Below, in pieces: positions 1 to 9,000 of a DNA stretch of 64,000 nucleotides. The position numbers and the translations under genes are program-made. Numbering within the stretch: the first letter of the stretch is position 1; every line of letters begins with the position of its first letter. The DNA comes from Erythrobacteraceae bacterium CCH12-C2 (GTDB taxonomy: Bacteria > Pseudomonadota > Alphaproteobacteria > Sphingomonadales > Sphingomonadaceae). The notes beneath the pieces are model-generated. The model worked only from the letters and a program-made list of their open reading frames with translations. It was not told the origin of the DNA and ran no database searches. The DNA is taken from positions 1 through 64,000 of the forward strand of contig LSKF01000120.1 of the NCBI GenBank assembly GCA_001556995.1, in the 5' to 3' direction.

Positions 1-222
1 AGACAGGCGCTTGACGAACCCAGCCGCACGCAGCACACGTCTGATCATGGCAAACGCATCGGCTTCATTGCGCAACCAACAAACCCGCAGCATAGCAGCG
101 GCGGACTTGGACGTGCGCGCAATCGGGCTCTGACCACCCTTCACGATTGCCGTATTCGACAACCCCGCCCGGTCGGCGGGGTTTTTTGCGTCGTTCGGGC
201 TCATCGACAAAGGAATGACGTG
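1..222. other. Left-edge region, possible 3' end of a gene
   Basis: One forward frame is open from the window edge to a TGA at 131-133. A second closes at 12-14. A rho-independent terminator follows at 163-187, so the tail of an upstream gene is plausible. The 43 codons visible are not recognisable as any family. The rest is the leader of the gene starting at 223. Confidence 0.3.
163..187 (+). terminator. Rho-independent terminator
   Basis: Seven-base perfect arms CCCCGCC (163-169) and GGCGGGG (175-181) enclose a 5-base loop and are followed by a run of six T (182-187). It points to the + strand and probably ends transcription of the gene that lies left of the window. Confidence 0.8.
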
Positions 223-636
223 ATGACCAACAGCGAAATCGAGCGGACCGCCGTGCTCGTGCTGAGCGCCGAACTGCCGCGCCCTGAGTGGACCCATGAA
301 GCGCACTTCGCGCTGGCGCTGTGGTGCATCCGCCATCGCCCCGATCTGGCCGAGGGCGATGCGATGCGCGGCCTCATCATGCGACTCAACACCTTCCACG
401 GCACGGCCAACACCGACACATCGGGCTATCATCATACGATGACTCTGGCCTCGCTAAGAGCGGCGCGCGCAGTGCATGATCCGGCACTGGACCTGGCCGA
501 TGTGCTTGCCGGACTGATGGCAAGCCGCTTCGGTTCCTCTGGCTGGATCCTCGAGCACTGGTCTAAAGAACGGCTGTTCTCTCCCGAGGTGCGCCGCGCT
601 TGGGTCGAGCCCGACCTCGTCCCCCTGCCGTTCTGA
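223..636 (+). CDS. Conserved hypothetical protein with WTHEAH and GYHHT motifs
   Basis: A 137-residue soluble protein with no signal peptide or membrane segment. The core carries WTHEAH near residue 25 and, about 50 residues on, a GYHHTMT segment. Paired His-rich motifs of this type suggest a small helical domain that could bind a metal or a phosphorylated ligand, but I recall no proven function. ATG at 223 is chosen because AGGA at 211-214 lies 8 bases upstream. A GTG at 220 would add one residue. The terminator at 163-187 isolates the gene from what precedes it. The real-gene call is firm, the function unknown. Confidence 0.7.
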   Translation: MTNSEIERTAVLVLSAELPRPEWTHEAHFALALWCIRHRPDLAEGDAMRGLIMRLNTFHGTANTDTSGYHHTMTLASLRAARAVHDPALDLADVLAGLMASRFGSSGWILEHWSKERLFSPEVRRAWVEPDLVPLPF

Positions 637-684
637 CCGCGCTATGGCTTGCAATGCGGGCCGCGGGTGGGCATTTCCGCCGTC

Positions 685-1350
685 ATGACCGAACCGACGA
701 CACTCCCCATGCGCGCCGCGATCATTCCGGTGACGCCGCTCCAGCAGAACTGCTCGCTGATCTGGTGCACCAAGACCATGAAGGGCGCGCTGGTCGACCC
801 CGGTGGGGATTTGGACAAGCTCAAGGAAGGCGTCGCCAAGGCGGGCGTCACCCTCGAAAAGCTGCTCGTCACCCACGGGCATCTCGATCACTGCGGGCAG
901 ACCGGGATGCTGGCCGAGGAGCTCGGCCTGCCCATCGAAGGTCCGCACGAGGATGACCGCTTCTGGATCGACCAGCTCGATGATGACGGCCCGCGCTGGG
1001 GCATGGTGGCGAAGAGCTTTACGCCCACCCGCTGGCTGAAGCACGGCGACACGGTGACGGTGGGAGAGTTGACGCTCGACGTGATCCACTGCCCCGGACA
1101 CACTCCCGGCCACGTGGTGTTCTACCACGCGCCGAGCCGCTTCGCGATTGTCGGCGATGTGCTCTTCCAAGGCTCGATCGGCCGCACGGATTTCCCGCGC
1201 GGCAATCATCAGGACTTGATCGATTCGATCACACAGCGGCTCTGGCCGCTCGGCGAGGACGTGATGTTCATCCCCGGCCACGGCCCCACCAGCACCTTCG
1301 GGCGTGAGCGCAAGACGAACGCGTTTGTGAGCGATTACGCGCTGAGCTGA
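685..1350 (+). CDS. MBL-fold metallohydrolase, GloB/YcbL-like
   Basis: A metallo-beta-lactamase-fold hydrolase of the glyoxalase II / YcbL group, about 221 residues and single-domain. The dinuclear metal site is visible: THGHLDH (His64, His66, Asp68, His69), a His in the CPGHTPGH segment, Asp in VGDVLFQ and His in PGHGPTS. The short form lacks the C-terminal substrate domain of true GloB, so YcbL-type thioester or related hydrolysis fits better than strict S-lactoylglutathione hydrolysis. The start is uncertain: 649, 685 and 709 are in frame without a clear Shine-Dalgarno, and family N-termini resemble the segment beginning at 709. A small membrane-protein gene follows after 12 bases. Confidence 0.85.
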   Translation: MTEPTTLPMRAAIIPVTPLQQNCSLIWCTKTMKGALVDPGGDLDKLKEGVAKAGVTLEKLLVTHGHLDHCGQTGMLAEELGLPIEGPHEDDRFWIDQLDDDGPRWGMVAKSFTPTRWLKHGDTVTVGELTLDVIHCPGHTPGHVVFYHAPSRFAIVGDVLFQGSIGRTDFPRGNHQDLIDSITQRLWPLGEDVMFIPGHGPTSTFGRERKTNAFVSDYALS

Positions 1351-1362
1351 GGAGGCGCAGGC

Positions 1363-1548
1363 TTGGGCAATTTCCTTTACTGGGCCCTGCGCACCGCACT
1401 CCTCCTGCTGTTGGTGACCACGGTCTACTTCACGATCCTCTTCACAGAAGGGCGGTGGTTGCTTCAGCTGGCGTCGGTTGCAGGCTTAGCCATTGCCTAC
1501 AGCCTGCTTGATCAGCCGCTGAGAGAGATGCGCGGACGAGGGCGTTAA
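1363..1548 (+). CDS. Small membrane protein, TTG start
   Basis: A 61-residue protein with two hydrophobic helices (about residues 6-28 and 33-50) and a basic tail ending in RGRGR. The TTG start is supported by a strong GGAGG at 1351-1355 placed 7 bases upstream, directly after the stop of the MBL hydrolase, so the two are probably co-transcribed. No family is recognised. Its TAA overlaps the stop codon of the convergent MAPEG gene by 4 bases (TTAA, 1545-1548). Confidence 0.65.
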   Translation: MGNFLYWALRTALLLLLVTTVYFTILFTEGRWLLQLASVAGLAIAYSLLDQPLREMRGRGR

Positions 1549-1940
1549 AGGACCCCCGTCACCACCAGCACCGCCACCACGGCCAGCCCCAGCTGCACCA
1601 GCAACGTCACGATCGTCCCGATCATCCGCCCGATCTGTGCCTTGCCGCCGTCCATGCCGAAACCGTGCGCCACGCGGCCGAGGAAATAGGCCGCCGCCAC
1701 ATAGGCCAGCCATTCGCTGCCCTTGCCCGCCAGTTCGATGGCGGCGATCAGCAGCACCACAAAGGCGGTGTTCTCGACGTAGTTCAATTGCGCCCGCATC
1801 CGGCGTTGCAGCGCCTCGTTCCCGCCATCGCCGACGCTGATCTGAAGCGCGGTGCGCAGCGCGCCAATGCGGATGCCGAGCCAGATATTGAGCACAGCCG
1901 CTGCTGCGGCTGCGGCGAGCGTTACAGGAAGCATAATCAT
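1545..1940 (-). CDS. MAPEG family membrane protein
   Basis: A 131-residue protein with four predicted membrane helices and the MAPEG pattern: a helix-1 ending in IRIGALR, the conserved RxxxAQxNYVEN segment (RMRAQLNYVENTAF) and a later GRVAHGFG stretch. The family includes microsomal glutathione transferase and leukotriene synthases. Bacterial members are inner-membrane proteins of mostly unknown substrate. The start at 1940 is preferred over 1997 because a GAGGGG sits 8 bases upstream and the extra N-terminal residues do not belong to the family. Confidence 0.85.
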   Translation of the reverse strand: MIMLPVTLAAAAAAAVLNIWLGIRIGALRTALQISVGDGGNEALQRRMRAQLNYVENTAFVVLLIAAIELAGKGSEWLAYVAAAYFLGRVAHGFGMDGGKAQIGRMIGTIVTLLVQLGLAVVAVLVVTGVL

Positions 1941-1991
1941 GATGAGATCCCCTCGAAATAAGAACAGCGTGCTAGGACGCGGCGAGGCTGC

Positions 1992-2019
1992 TTGCAACGC
2001 GCGAATTTTCCGCTATAGC
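1992..2019 (+). promoter_or_regulatory. Candidate sigma-70 promoter for rpmF-plsX-fabH
   Basis: TTGCAA (1992-1997) and TATAGC (2014-2019) are separated by 16 bases. The -10 lies in GCTATAGC, close to the GCTANAWC form typical of alphaproteobacterial housekeeping promoters. It is in the 219-base gap before rpmF, with about 140 bases of leader. This is a pattern match only. Confidence 0.4.
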
Positions 2020-2159
2020 GCGCGCCTTCCCGCCGCTGCTGGCCAAGGAATGCGCGCACCGGCTGCTGCTTGTGCGCCGCTCCTCCTTGCCGTAAGGGCG
2101 GCCTTCGAGAATCAGAGCGCCGGTGGCGCACGTCAGTTATTTGAGGAAATGGTGCCGCC

Positions 2160-2336
2160 ATGGCTGTCCCCAAGAGAAAAGTATCGCCCTCGCGTCGCGG
2201 CATGCGTCGCTCGCATGATTCGCTCAAGGTTGAAGCCTTCGGCGAATGCAGCAACTGCGGCGAATTGAAGCGCCCGCACAACATCTGCGGCCACTGCGGC
2301 CACTACAACGGGCGTCAGGTCGTCGCCGTCGGCTGA
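2160..2336 (+). CDS. rpmF: 50S ribosomal protein L32
   Basis: A 58-residue ribosomal protein of the large subunit, starting [20 protein letters not shown] as in alphaproteobacterial L32. A four-Cys zinc ribbon follows (CSNC near 30-33, CGHC near 43-46). GAGGAAA lies upstream of the ATG. Its position immediately before plsX and fabH is the standard bacterial arrangement that links ribosome synthesis to fatty-acid and phospholipid synthesis. Confidence 0.97.
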   Translation: MAVPKRKVSPSRRGMRRSHDSLKVEAFGECSNCGELKRPHNICGHCGHYNGRQVVAVG

Positions 2337-2374
2337 TCGCCGGTGGCCTGCATCCTAGACCGGAGTAAGGCATC

Positions 2375-3466
2375 ATGACCCTCCCGCGTATCGCCGTTGA
2401 CGCGATGGGCGGGGATGAAGGCGTGCGCGTGATGGTCGAAGGCGCGGCGCTGGCCCGCCGCCGCCACGAGGACTTCAAGTTCCTGCTGGTGGGCGATTCT
2501 GCGCGCATCGAAGCCGCGCTCGAACAGCATCCGAACCTGCGCGCTGCTTCGGAAATCCTCCACGCCGATGATGTGGTGGGCGGCGATGAGCTGCCGAGCC
2601 GCGCGATCCGCCGCGCCAAGACCACGTCGATGGGCCTTGCCGTCAACGCGGTGAAGACCGGCGCGGCTGGCGCTGCTGTCAGCGCGGGCAACACGGGTGC
2701 GCTGATGGCGATGAGCAAGATTGCGCTCAGGACCATGCCGGGCATTGATCGCCCCGCGCTCGCCGCGATCATGCCGACCTTGCAGGCGCATGACGTGGTG
2801 ATGCTCGATCTGGGCGCCAATACCGAGGCGGACGCGCGCAATCTGGTGCAGTTTGCGGTGATGGGCGCGGCCTATTCGCGGATCGTCAACGGCTTCGACA
2901 AGCCGGTGGTCCGCCTGCTCAACATCGGCACCGAGGAAATCAAGGGCACCGAAGAACTGCGCGATGCCGCCGCCATGCTGACCGCGGCGTCGGCGCGTCC
3001 CGATGGCGGGCTGGCGCTGGTGTTCGACGGCTTTGTCGAAAGCGACAAGATCAATCGCGGCGAAACGCACGTGGTCGTGACTGATGGTTTCTCGGGCAAC
3101 ATCGCGCTCAAAGCGATCGAGGGTTCGGCCCGCTTCGTCACAGACCTCTTGAAGCAGGCCTTTACTTCTTCGTTGCGCTCGAAGATCGGGTTCCTGGTGT
3201 CCCGTCCGGCGACCGAGCTGCTGCGCCACCACCTTGATCCCAATAACCACAATGGCGCTGTCTTCCTCGGCCTCAACGGCGTGGTTGTGAAAAGCCATGG
3301 CAGCGCCAATGCCAAGGGCGTGGCCAATGCCGTCGCGGTTGCTGCGCGGCTGCTTGAGAACGAGCTCACCGCGCGGATCGCGCATGACCTGTCGCAATTG
3401 GGGGAGGGTGCGCTGAAGCCGGGTGGCACAGCCTCGGCGCCCAAGAACGGCGAGGCCGCTGCGTGA
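2375..3466 (+). CDS. plsX: Phosphate acyltransferase PlsX
   Basis: Converts acyl-ACP to acyl-phosphate, the first step of the PlsX/PlsY route to lysophosphatidic acid, as a peripheral membrane enzyme. The 363-residue protein begins with [11 protein letters not shown], has the [10 protein letters not shown] and [13 protein letters not shown] segments and the [16 protein letters not shown] motif, all characteristic. The last 25 residues are a low-complexity Ala/Gly tail. GGAG at 2362-2365 precedes the ATG. Its stop overlaps the GTG start of fabH, implying coupled translation. Confidence 0.97.
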   Translation: MTLPRIAVDAMGGDEGVRVMVEGAALARRRHEDFKFLLVGDSARIEAALEQHPNLRAASEILHADDVVGGDELPSRAIRRAKTTSMGLAVNAVKTGAAGAAVSAGNTGALMAMSKIALRTMPGIDRPALAAIMPTLQAHDVVMLDLGANTEADARNLVQFAVMGAAYSRIVNGFDKPVVRLLNIGTEEIKGTEELRDAAAMLTAASARPDGGLALVFDGFVESDKINRGETHVVVTDGFSGNIALKAIEGSARFVTDLLKQAFTSSLRSKIGFLVSRPATELLRHHLDPNNHNGAVFLGLNGVVVKSHGSANAKGVANAVAVAARLLENELTARIAHDLSQLGEGALKPGGTASAPKNGEAAA

Positions 3467-4440
3467 GCGGTTCGCGCCTGCTCGGCACCGGTTCGGCGCT
3501 GCCGGCCCGGGTCATGACCAATGCCGAACTGGCGCAGCAGGTCGACACCACTGACGAATGGATTGTTGAGCGCACCGGCATTCGCCAGCGCTACATCGCA
3601 AGCGAGGGCGAGACCACGGCGACGCTCGCCACCGCAGCGGCGCGCGCGGCTTTGGCTGATGCCGGGGTTGACGCGGCCTCAATCGGGCTGATTGTGCTCG
3701 CCACGGCCACGCCCGACAACACGTTCCCCGCCACCGCGACTAAGGTGCAGGCCGCGCTGGGCTGCAATGGCTGCGTTGCATTTGATGTGGCGGCGGTGTG
3801 CTCGGGTTTTCTTTACGCGCTGGCGACCGCCGATTCGCTGCTGCGCACCGGCATGGCCAAGCGTGCCTTGGTGATCGGAGCGGAAACTTTCAGCCGCATC
3901 CTCGATTGGGACGATCGCACCACCTGCGTCCTGTTCGGCGATGGGGCGGGTGCTGTAGTGCTGGAAGCGCCTGGTGCCGATGCCGAAGGCGGTCTGAAGG
4001 CGCCTGGCATCATCGCAACCCGGCTGCATGCCGATGGCGGGTGCCATGATCTGCTCTATGTCGACGGCGGCCCATCGACCACGCAAACGGTCGGCCATGT
4101 CCGCATGAAGGGCCGCGAAGTGTTCCGCCATGCGGTGGTGAACCTTGCTGATGTTCTCAAGGAAGTTATTGAGGATACAGAAATTTCTGTCGAAGATATC
4201 GACTGGGTCGTGCCCCATCAGGCCAACGCCCGGATCCTTGATGCGACCGCAAAGAAACTCGGGATCGCGCCTGAAAAGGTGATTGTGACCGTCGATCGCC
4301 ACGCCAATACTTCGGCTGCGTCGGTGCCCCTCGCGCTTGATGTCGCGCGCAAGGATGGGCGGATCAAGCCGGGCGATCTGGTGATGCTGGAGGCGATGGG
4401 CGGCGGATTTACTTGGGGTGCCAGCCTGATTCGCATGTAG
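3463..4440 (+). CDS. fabH: Beta-ketoacyl-ACP synthase III
   Basis: Condenses acetyl-CoA with malonyl-ACP to start type II fatty-acid synthesis. The 325-residue protein has the full thiolase-fold triad: Cys113 in AAVCSGF, His in VPHQANARI and Asn in RHANTSAAS. The C-terminal GGGFTWGA motif is also present. The GTG start lies inside the plsX stop (GTGA), so the two are translationally coupled. Cytoplasmic. Nothing unusual is seen. Confidence 0.97.
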   Translation: MSGSRLLGTGSALPARVMTNAELAQQVDTTDEWIVERTGIRQRYIASEGETTATLATAAARAALADAGVDAASIGLIVLATATPDNTFPATATKVQAALGCNGCVAFDVAAVCSGFLYALATADSLLRTGMAKRALVIGAETFSRILDWDDRTTCVLFGDGAGAVVLEAPGADAEGGLKAPGIIATRLHADGGCHDLLYVDGGPSTTQTVGHVRMKGREVFRHAVVNLADVLKEVIEDTEISVEDIDWVVPHQANARILDATAKKLGIAPEKVIVTVDRHANTSAASVPLALDVARKDGRIKPGDLVMLEAMGGGFTWGASLIRM

Positions 4441-4579
4441 GTTGCACGAGGCGCATCAATGGCTTTGGCTAACAGAAATGCTGAAAACTGCTTTCTAACC
4501 CCTTCATCGCATTGCAAAGACCTATAAAATTCATCATAGGCTGGTGAATGCAAGGGTCGCGCCACGCAGGAGAACATGC

Positions 4580-4879
4580 ATGATGCGTTCGGTAGGCACC
4601 TTGACCCGCGCCGATCTGGCAGAAACCATCAATCGCAAGATGGGATTCAGCCGGGCAGAATCCCTCGAAATGGTCGAAGCGATCCTCGGCAAGATGAGCG
4701 ATGCGCTCGCCAAGGGTGAAAACGTCAAGATTTCGGGCTTTGGCAGCTTTGTGCTTCGGGACAAGAACGAGCGGATCGGGCGCAATCCCAAAACGGGCAT
4801 CGAAGTGCCGATCACCCCGCGCCGGGTGATGACCTTCCGTGCCAGCCAGCTTCTGAAAGAGCGCATCGCCAAGGGGTGA
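4580..4879 (+). CDS. ihfA: Integration host factor subunit alpha
   Basis: The alpha chain of IHF, a sequence-specific DNA-bending protein of the HU family (about 99 residues). It begins [18 protein letters not shown] and has the GFGSFxLRDK core and the beta-arm RIGRNPKTG, whose proline intercalates into DNA. AGGAG (4568-4572) gives good spacing to ATG 4580. ATG 4583 is equally possible. The partner ihfB is not in the window. The 139-base upstream gap is AT-rich relative to its surroundings and probably holds its own promoter. Confidence 0.95.
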   Translation: MMRSVGTLTRADLAETINRKMGFSRAESLEMVEAILGKMSDALAKGENVKISGFGSFVLRDKNERIGRNPKTGIEVPITPRRVMTFRASQLLKERIAKG

Positions 4880-4899
4880 TCGCGACAAGGTGAGGTTTG

Positions 4900-5331
4900 A
4901 TGACCGGGTTCGATGATCGCAAGGACGAAGGCGCGCTGCGCACCATCGGCGAAGTCAGCGATATGCTCGGCATCAAACCGCACGTTCTGCGTTACTGGGA
5001 AGCGCAGTTTCCCCTTCTGAAGCCGCTGAAGCGCAGCGGCGGTCGGCGTTATTATCGGCCCGGCGATGTTGCTCTGGTCGAGACTATCGATCGGCTGGTG
5101 AACCGCGAAGGCTACACCCTCAAGGGTGCCGAAGCGGTGCTGCGCGCCTCATCCAAGTCGGCGCTGGATCGCCGCAAGGATGACCGCCGCAGCGGCGACC
5201 GGCGGGTGGAAGCCGATCCCGCTGACGCCCCGGGCGTGCGGCTGATGGTCACGGAAGGCCCGGACATGGCCGAGGCGATAACCGCGTTGAAAGCGATCCG
5301 CGCGAAGCTAGCTGCCGCGTTGGAGGCGTAG
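4900..5331 (+). CDS. MerR family transcriptional regulator
   Basis: A 143-residue regulator with an N-terminal winged MerR helix-turn-helix (IGEVSDMLGIKPHVLRYWEAQFPLLKP, then GGRRYYRPGDVALV). A charged linker (DRRKDDRRSGDRR) and a short helical C-terminus replace a metal-binding dimerisation loop. No Cys is available for metal sensing. It is the regulator usually found directly after ihfA in alphaproteobacteria, here 20 bases downstream. The ATG at 4900 is chosen over the TTG one codon earlier. Targets are unknown. Confidence 0.88.
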   Translation: MTGFDDRKDEGALRTIGEVSDMLGIKPHVLRYWEAQFPLLKPLKRSGGRRYYRPGDVALVETIDRLVNREGYTLKGAEAVLRASSKSALDRRKDDRRSGDRRVEADPADAPGVRLMVTEGPDMAEAITALKAIRAKLAAALEA

Positions 5332-5334
5332 GGC

Positions 5335-5652
5335 CTAGATCCCGAGCGCCTTGCGCAGTTCGGCATTGATGCGCGACTGCCAGCCTTTGCCGGTGGCGCG
5401 GAATTTTTCGAGCACATCGGGGTCGAGCCGCAGGGTCACCTGCTGCTTGGGGTTGGGTGATGGCGGGCGGCCTGCGCCTCGGTCGCCCGGTTCGAGCGGG
5501 ACGATGCCGTTGGGGCCAAGCTTGCCAGTGGCGGGGCGGATTAGGACTCCGCCGCGATAGATGGCTGCAGCGCGGAACATCTCTTCCGTGAGCTCTGGGG
5601 CATCATCGGGATCAATCCAAGGCTCCTCGTCTAATCTTGATTTCGCGCTCAT
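5335..5652 (-). CDS. brnA: BrnA-type antitoxin
   Basis: A 105-residue antitoxin of the type II BrnT/BrnA system. The C-terminal half carries the ribbon-helix-helix DNA-binding fold (KQQVTLRLDPDVLEKFRATGKGWQSRINAELRKAL). The acidic N-terminus (DEEPWIDPDDAPELTEEMFRAA) is the expected toxin-binding part. In the family BrnA neutralises BrnT and represses the operon. Its start lies 41 bases inside the end of brnT, an unusually long overlap. Convergent with the MerR gene, stops 3 bases apart. Confidence 0.9.
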   Translation of the reverse strand: MSAKSRLDEEPWIDPDDAPELTEEMFRAAAIYRGGVLIRPATGKLGPNGIVPLEPGDRGAGRPPSPNPKQQVTLRLDPDVLEKFRATGKGWQSRINAELRKALGI

Positions 5653-5884
5653 GCATATGCCTCATCGAGATTATTCGTCTGCGGTCGTCTCTAACTGTCC
5701 ACACCATGGCGACATGGCGCCCGTCGAGCGAACCATATGTGATCCAGCGGCGTTCGCCATAATTGAACCGCTTGTCGGGAACATCGATACCTTCGCTGTC
5801 GAACACTTCTTGCGCACGGGCGAAATCAAGCCCTCGCTCAGCTAGGGTCTTGAGGCGCTTGGCCTCGTCATATTCAATTTCCAT
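5612..5884 (-). CDS. brnT: BrnT-type ribonuclease toxin
   Basis: A 90-residue RelE-fold mRNA-cleaving toxin. The N-terminus EYDEAKRLKTLAERGLDFARAQEVFDS is the family signature, followed by the GERRWITYGSLDGRHVAMVWTVRDDRRRIISMRHM segment with the basic/His residues of the active site (RRW, RDDRRR, RHM). ATG 5884 has GAGG 5 bases upstream. A TTG at 5887 is possible. Transcribed first, ahead of brnA, as is typical. The 5888-6012 leader is AT-richer than its surroundings, consistent with an acquired module. Confidence 0.92.
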   Translation of the reverse strand: MEIEYDEAKRLKTLAERGLDFARAQEVFDSEGIDVPDKRFNYGERRWITYGSLDGRHVAMVWTVRDDRRRIISMRHMHEREIKIRRGALD

Positions 5885-5887
5885 CAA

Positions 5888-6012
5888 TGCCTCAGTTTTG
5901 GAAGCTGGACTGAAACGAACAAGACTATGTTATCCTACCGGTTTTGGACGCCGGCTACGAGCTTCGTTCGTTGCTTAAATTTAACGTAACTACAAAAATT
6001 GTCAACCCACCT
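5888..6012 (-). promoter_or_regulatory. AT-rich leader of brnTA
   Basis: The 125 bases between smc and brnT are visibly AT-richer than both neighbours and contain inverted AACGAAC / GTTCGTT heptamers about 55 bases apart. BrnA-type antitoxins bind their own promoter, so the operator is expected here. No core promoter could be assigned with confidence. Confidence 0.35.
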
Positions 6013-9000
6013 TCATTCCGCTGCCAGCAGCGCGGCCTCGCCCAGATCGACGCTCACCAGCCGCGAGACGCCTTTTTCGGCCATCGTCACCCCGAACAAG
6101 CGGTGCATGCGGCTCATCGTCACCGCGTTGTGGGTGACGATCAGGTAGCGGGTCGCGGTGGTGCTGACCATCGAGTCGAGCAGATCGCAGAAGCGTTCGA
6201 CATTGGCGTCGTCCAGCGGCGCGTCGACTTCGTCGAGCACGCAGATCGGGGCGGGGTTGGTGAGGAATAGCGCGAAGATCAGCGCGGTTGCCGTCAGCGC
6301 CTGTTCGCCGCCCGACAGCAAAGATAGCGATTGCAGTCGCTTGCCCGGCGGCTGGGCGTAGATTTCAAGGCCCGCTTCGAGCGGATCATCGCTGTCGACC
6401 AGCGCGAGGTGCGCCTGCCCGCCTTCGAACAGCCGCGTGAACAGCACGCGGAAATGGCTGTCGACCTCCTCAAAGGCGGCGCGAAGGCGCTCGCGGCCCT
6501 CGCGGTTGAGGCTCCCGATCGAGCCGCGCAGCCGTGCGATGGCTTCGACCAGCTCGGCCTGTTCTGCCGCGCTGGAGCCGGCCTCAGCCTCGATCCGGGC
6601 GAGTTCGTCGGCGGCGACGAGGTTGACCGGGCCGATCCGTTCGCGCGCGGCGGTAAGCTTTTCCAGCTCGGCGGATTCTTCGGCGGCTGGGGCAAGCGCG
6701 TCTTCGTTAAAGCCGAAGCGTTCGCCCAGCAGCGGCGGGGGGCACTGGAAACGCTCGCCCGAGATGCGGGCCATTTCGGCGCGGCGCAGTTCCTCGTTCT
6801 CGGCCCTTGCGACAAGGCTGGCGCGGGCTTCGCGGGCCTGTGCGAGGGTCTCGGTGCGTGCGGCGAGCGCCGCGTCAGCAGCGCGCTGACGGGCCTCAGC
6901 CTCGCGCATCACCGCCTCGGCGGCGGCAAGTTCGGCGGCGAGGCGGGTACGGGTGGCCTCGCCAGCCTCAATCTCGGCGGTGAGCGCGGCGGGCTTGGCT
7001 GCGTGGACGGCGTGCTCTTCGGCGATTTCCGCAAGCCGCCGGGTGGTTTCGGCCATGCGCCGCTCGGCATCCGAGGAGCGCGCCTGCCACCCGGCGTGAT
7101 CGGCCTGCTGCGCCGCGAGCCGTTCGCGCGCGACGGCGAGCGCCTGATCCTGCGCGGCGAGTTCGGCGAGGGCGGATTGCACGGCTGCGCGAGCGGCAGT
7201 GTTGCGAGCCTGTGCGGCTTCCAGCGCGGCGCGTTCAGCATCGCGGGCGGGCAACCGGCTGCGGGCTTCCTGCGCGGCGGAAACCTCGGCGCGAGCGGCG
7301 GCGATCTGGGCGTCGATGTCGCTTGCGCTGGCGGCGAGTTCGGCAAGGCGCGCGGCGAGGCGTTCGCGTAGCGCTTCGGCCTGATCGAGCTTGCGAAGCG
7401 CCTGCCGCTCGGCCTCGATTGCGCCGGCAAGGCCGCGTTCTTGCGCCACCAACGCGGTTTGCAAGGCGCTGAGTTCCTCGCGGACCGCCTTGTCCTCGGC
7501 CTCGGCGCGGGCGGCGGCTGCGCGCAAGGAGGGGAGTGCGGCTTCGAGTTCGGCGAAGCGATTGGCGGCTTCCAGCTGCGCGGCCTCGGCAGCGCCTTCG
7601 CCGCGAGCAATGAAGCCATCCCAGCGGCGCAGGTGCCCGGCGCGCGTCACCAGCCATTCGCCGGGGGCGAGCGCACGGCCGTCGTCGGTATCCACGCAAT
7701 GCACCAGCGCGAGGCGGGCCGCGAGTTCGGGCGGGCAGTCCGTCAGGCGCACCAGCAGGCTGTCGGCAACCGGTGCGGGCGCTTTCGCCCCGGTCCAGAA
7801 ACGCCCGTCCTGCGCCGCCTGAGGCGCGCCGAGCGGCGATTTCCCATCGCGACCCAAGACCGCAGCGAGCGCGCGTTCATAGCCGGGGGCAACGCGCACC
7901 CGGTCGAGCGCGGTTGCCATGCCCTGCCGCCCGGCTTCGCGCTTTGCGCGGGCCTCGCGGTCGCGGGCGAGGGCAGAGTGTTCGCGCTCGACCCCTGCGA
8001 GTTCAGCGCGGGCGGCGGCAAGCGCAGTGGCAACCTCGTCGCTGCGCGCTTGCAGATCGGCCTTGCGTGCCTGACCCTCGGTCAGCTTCCCGCGCAGGCG
8101 GGCGACCTCCTCGGTTGCCTCCTCCACCGCCCCGCGCGCGGCGATAACATCGGCCTCGGGATCGCTGCTGGCGGCGAGATCGGCGCGGGCGCGGGCGATG
8201 CGCTCGGCTTCGGATACAATCCGGGCGAGGCGGCTTTCCGCCTGTTCCACAGCAGCTTCAGCGACCCGCCATTCGGCCTCTACCCCGGCGTGATCAGCGG
8301 TGGCCTTGGCCAGCGCGAGTTCAGCGGCGCGGTGAGCGCGTTCGCGATCCTCAGCCTTTTCGGCGAGAGCGGGGCGCGCGGCTTCGGCGCTCGTCACGCC
8401 CGCGCGGCTGGTCTCGAGTTCGGCCGTGAGCCGCGCCAGCGCCTCGACCGCCGCGCTGGTCAGCCTGTCGGCATCGGCCCGGTCTTCCTCCAGCCGCCGC
8501 TGCTGGCGCGCGAGGTCGGCGAGGCGGGTTTCGGCGGCTTCGAGCTTTTCCGCCAGCGCTGCCATGCGGTGGCCGTGGGCGCTGGCATCATCGCGGCGGT
8601 CGGCGAGTTCTTCGCGCGCTTCGGCAAGCGCCTCGGCGGCGGCGGCCTGCTCCCTTTGGGCTTCGGCGACGGCGGCCTGAGCAGCAGCAACCTGCTCTTC
8701 CGCTGCGCCTGCCGCCGCGCGGGCGGCCTTCGCGGCGGCGGCGGCCTCGCGCCAGCGCGCGAACAGCAGGCGGGCTTCGGCGGCCTGAATCTTGTTCGAT
8801 ATTTCAGTGTAGCGTTCAGCCTGCTTCGCCTGCCGCTTCAGCGAGGCGATTTGTGCGTCGAGCCCTGCCATCAGGTCTTCGAGGCGCGCCAGGTTCGCCT
8901 CGGCGGCGCGCAGCTTGCCCTCGGCGTCCTTGCGGCGGACGTGCAGGCCAGAGATCCCGGCAGCTTCTTCGAGCATCGCGCGGCGCTCGGCAGGCTTGGC

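Noticed and set aside
2315..3397. 360-codon minus open frame opposite plsX
   Set aside because: Shadow of PlsX codons; PlsX is certain from motifs and gene order.
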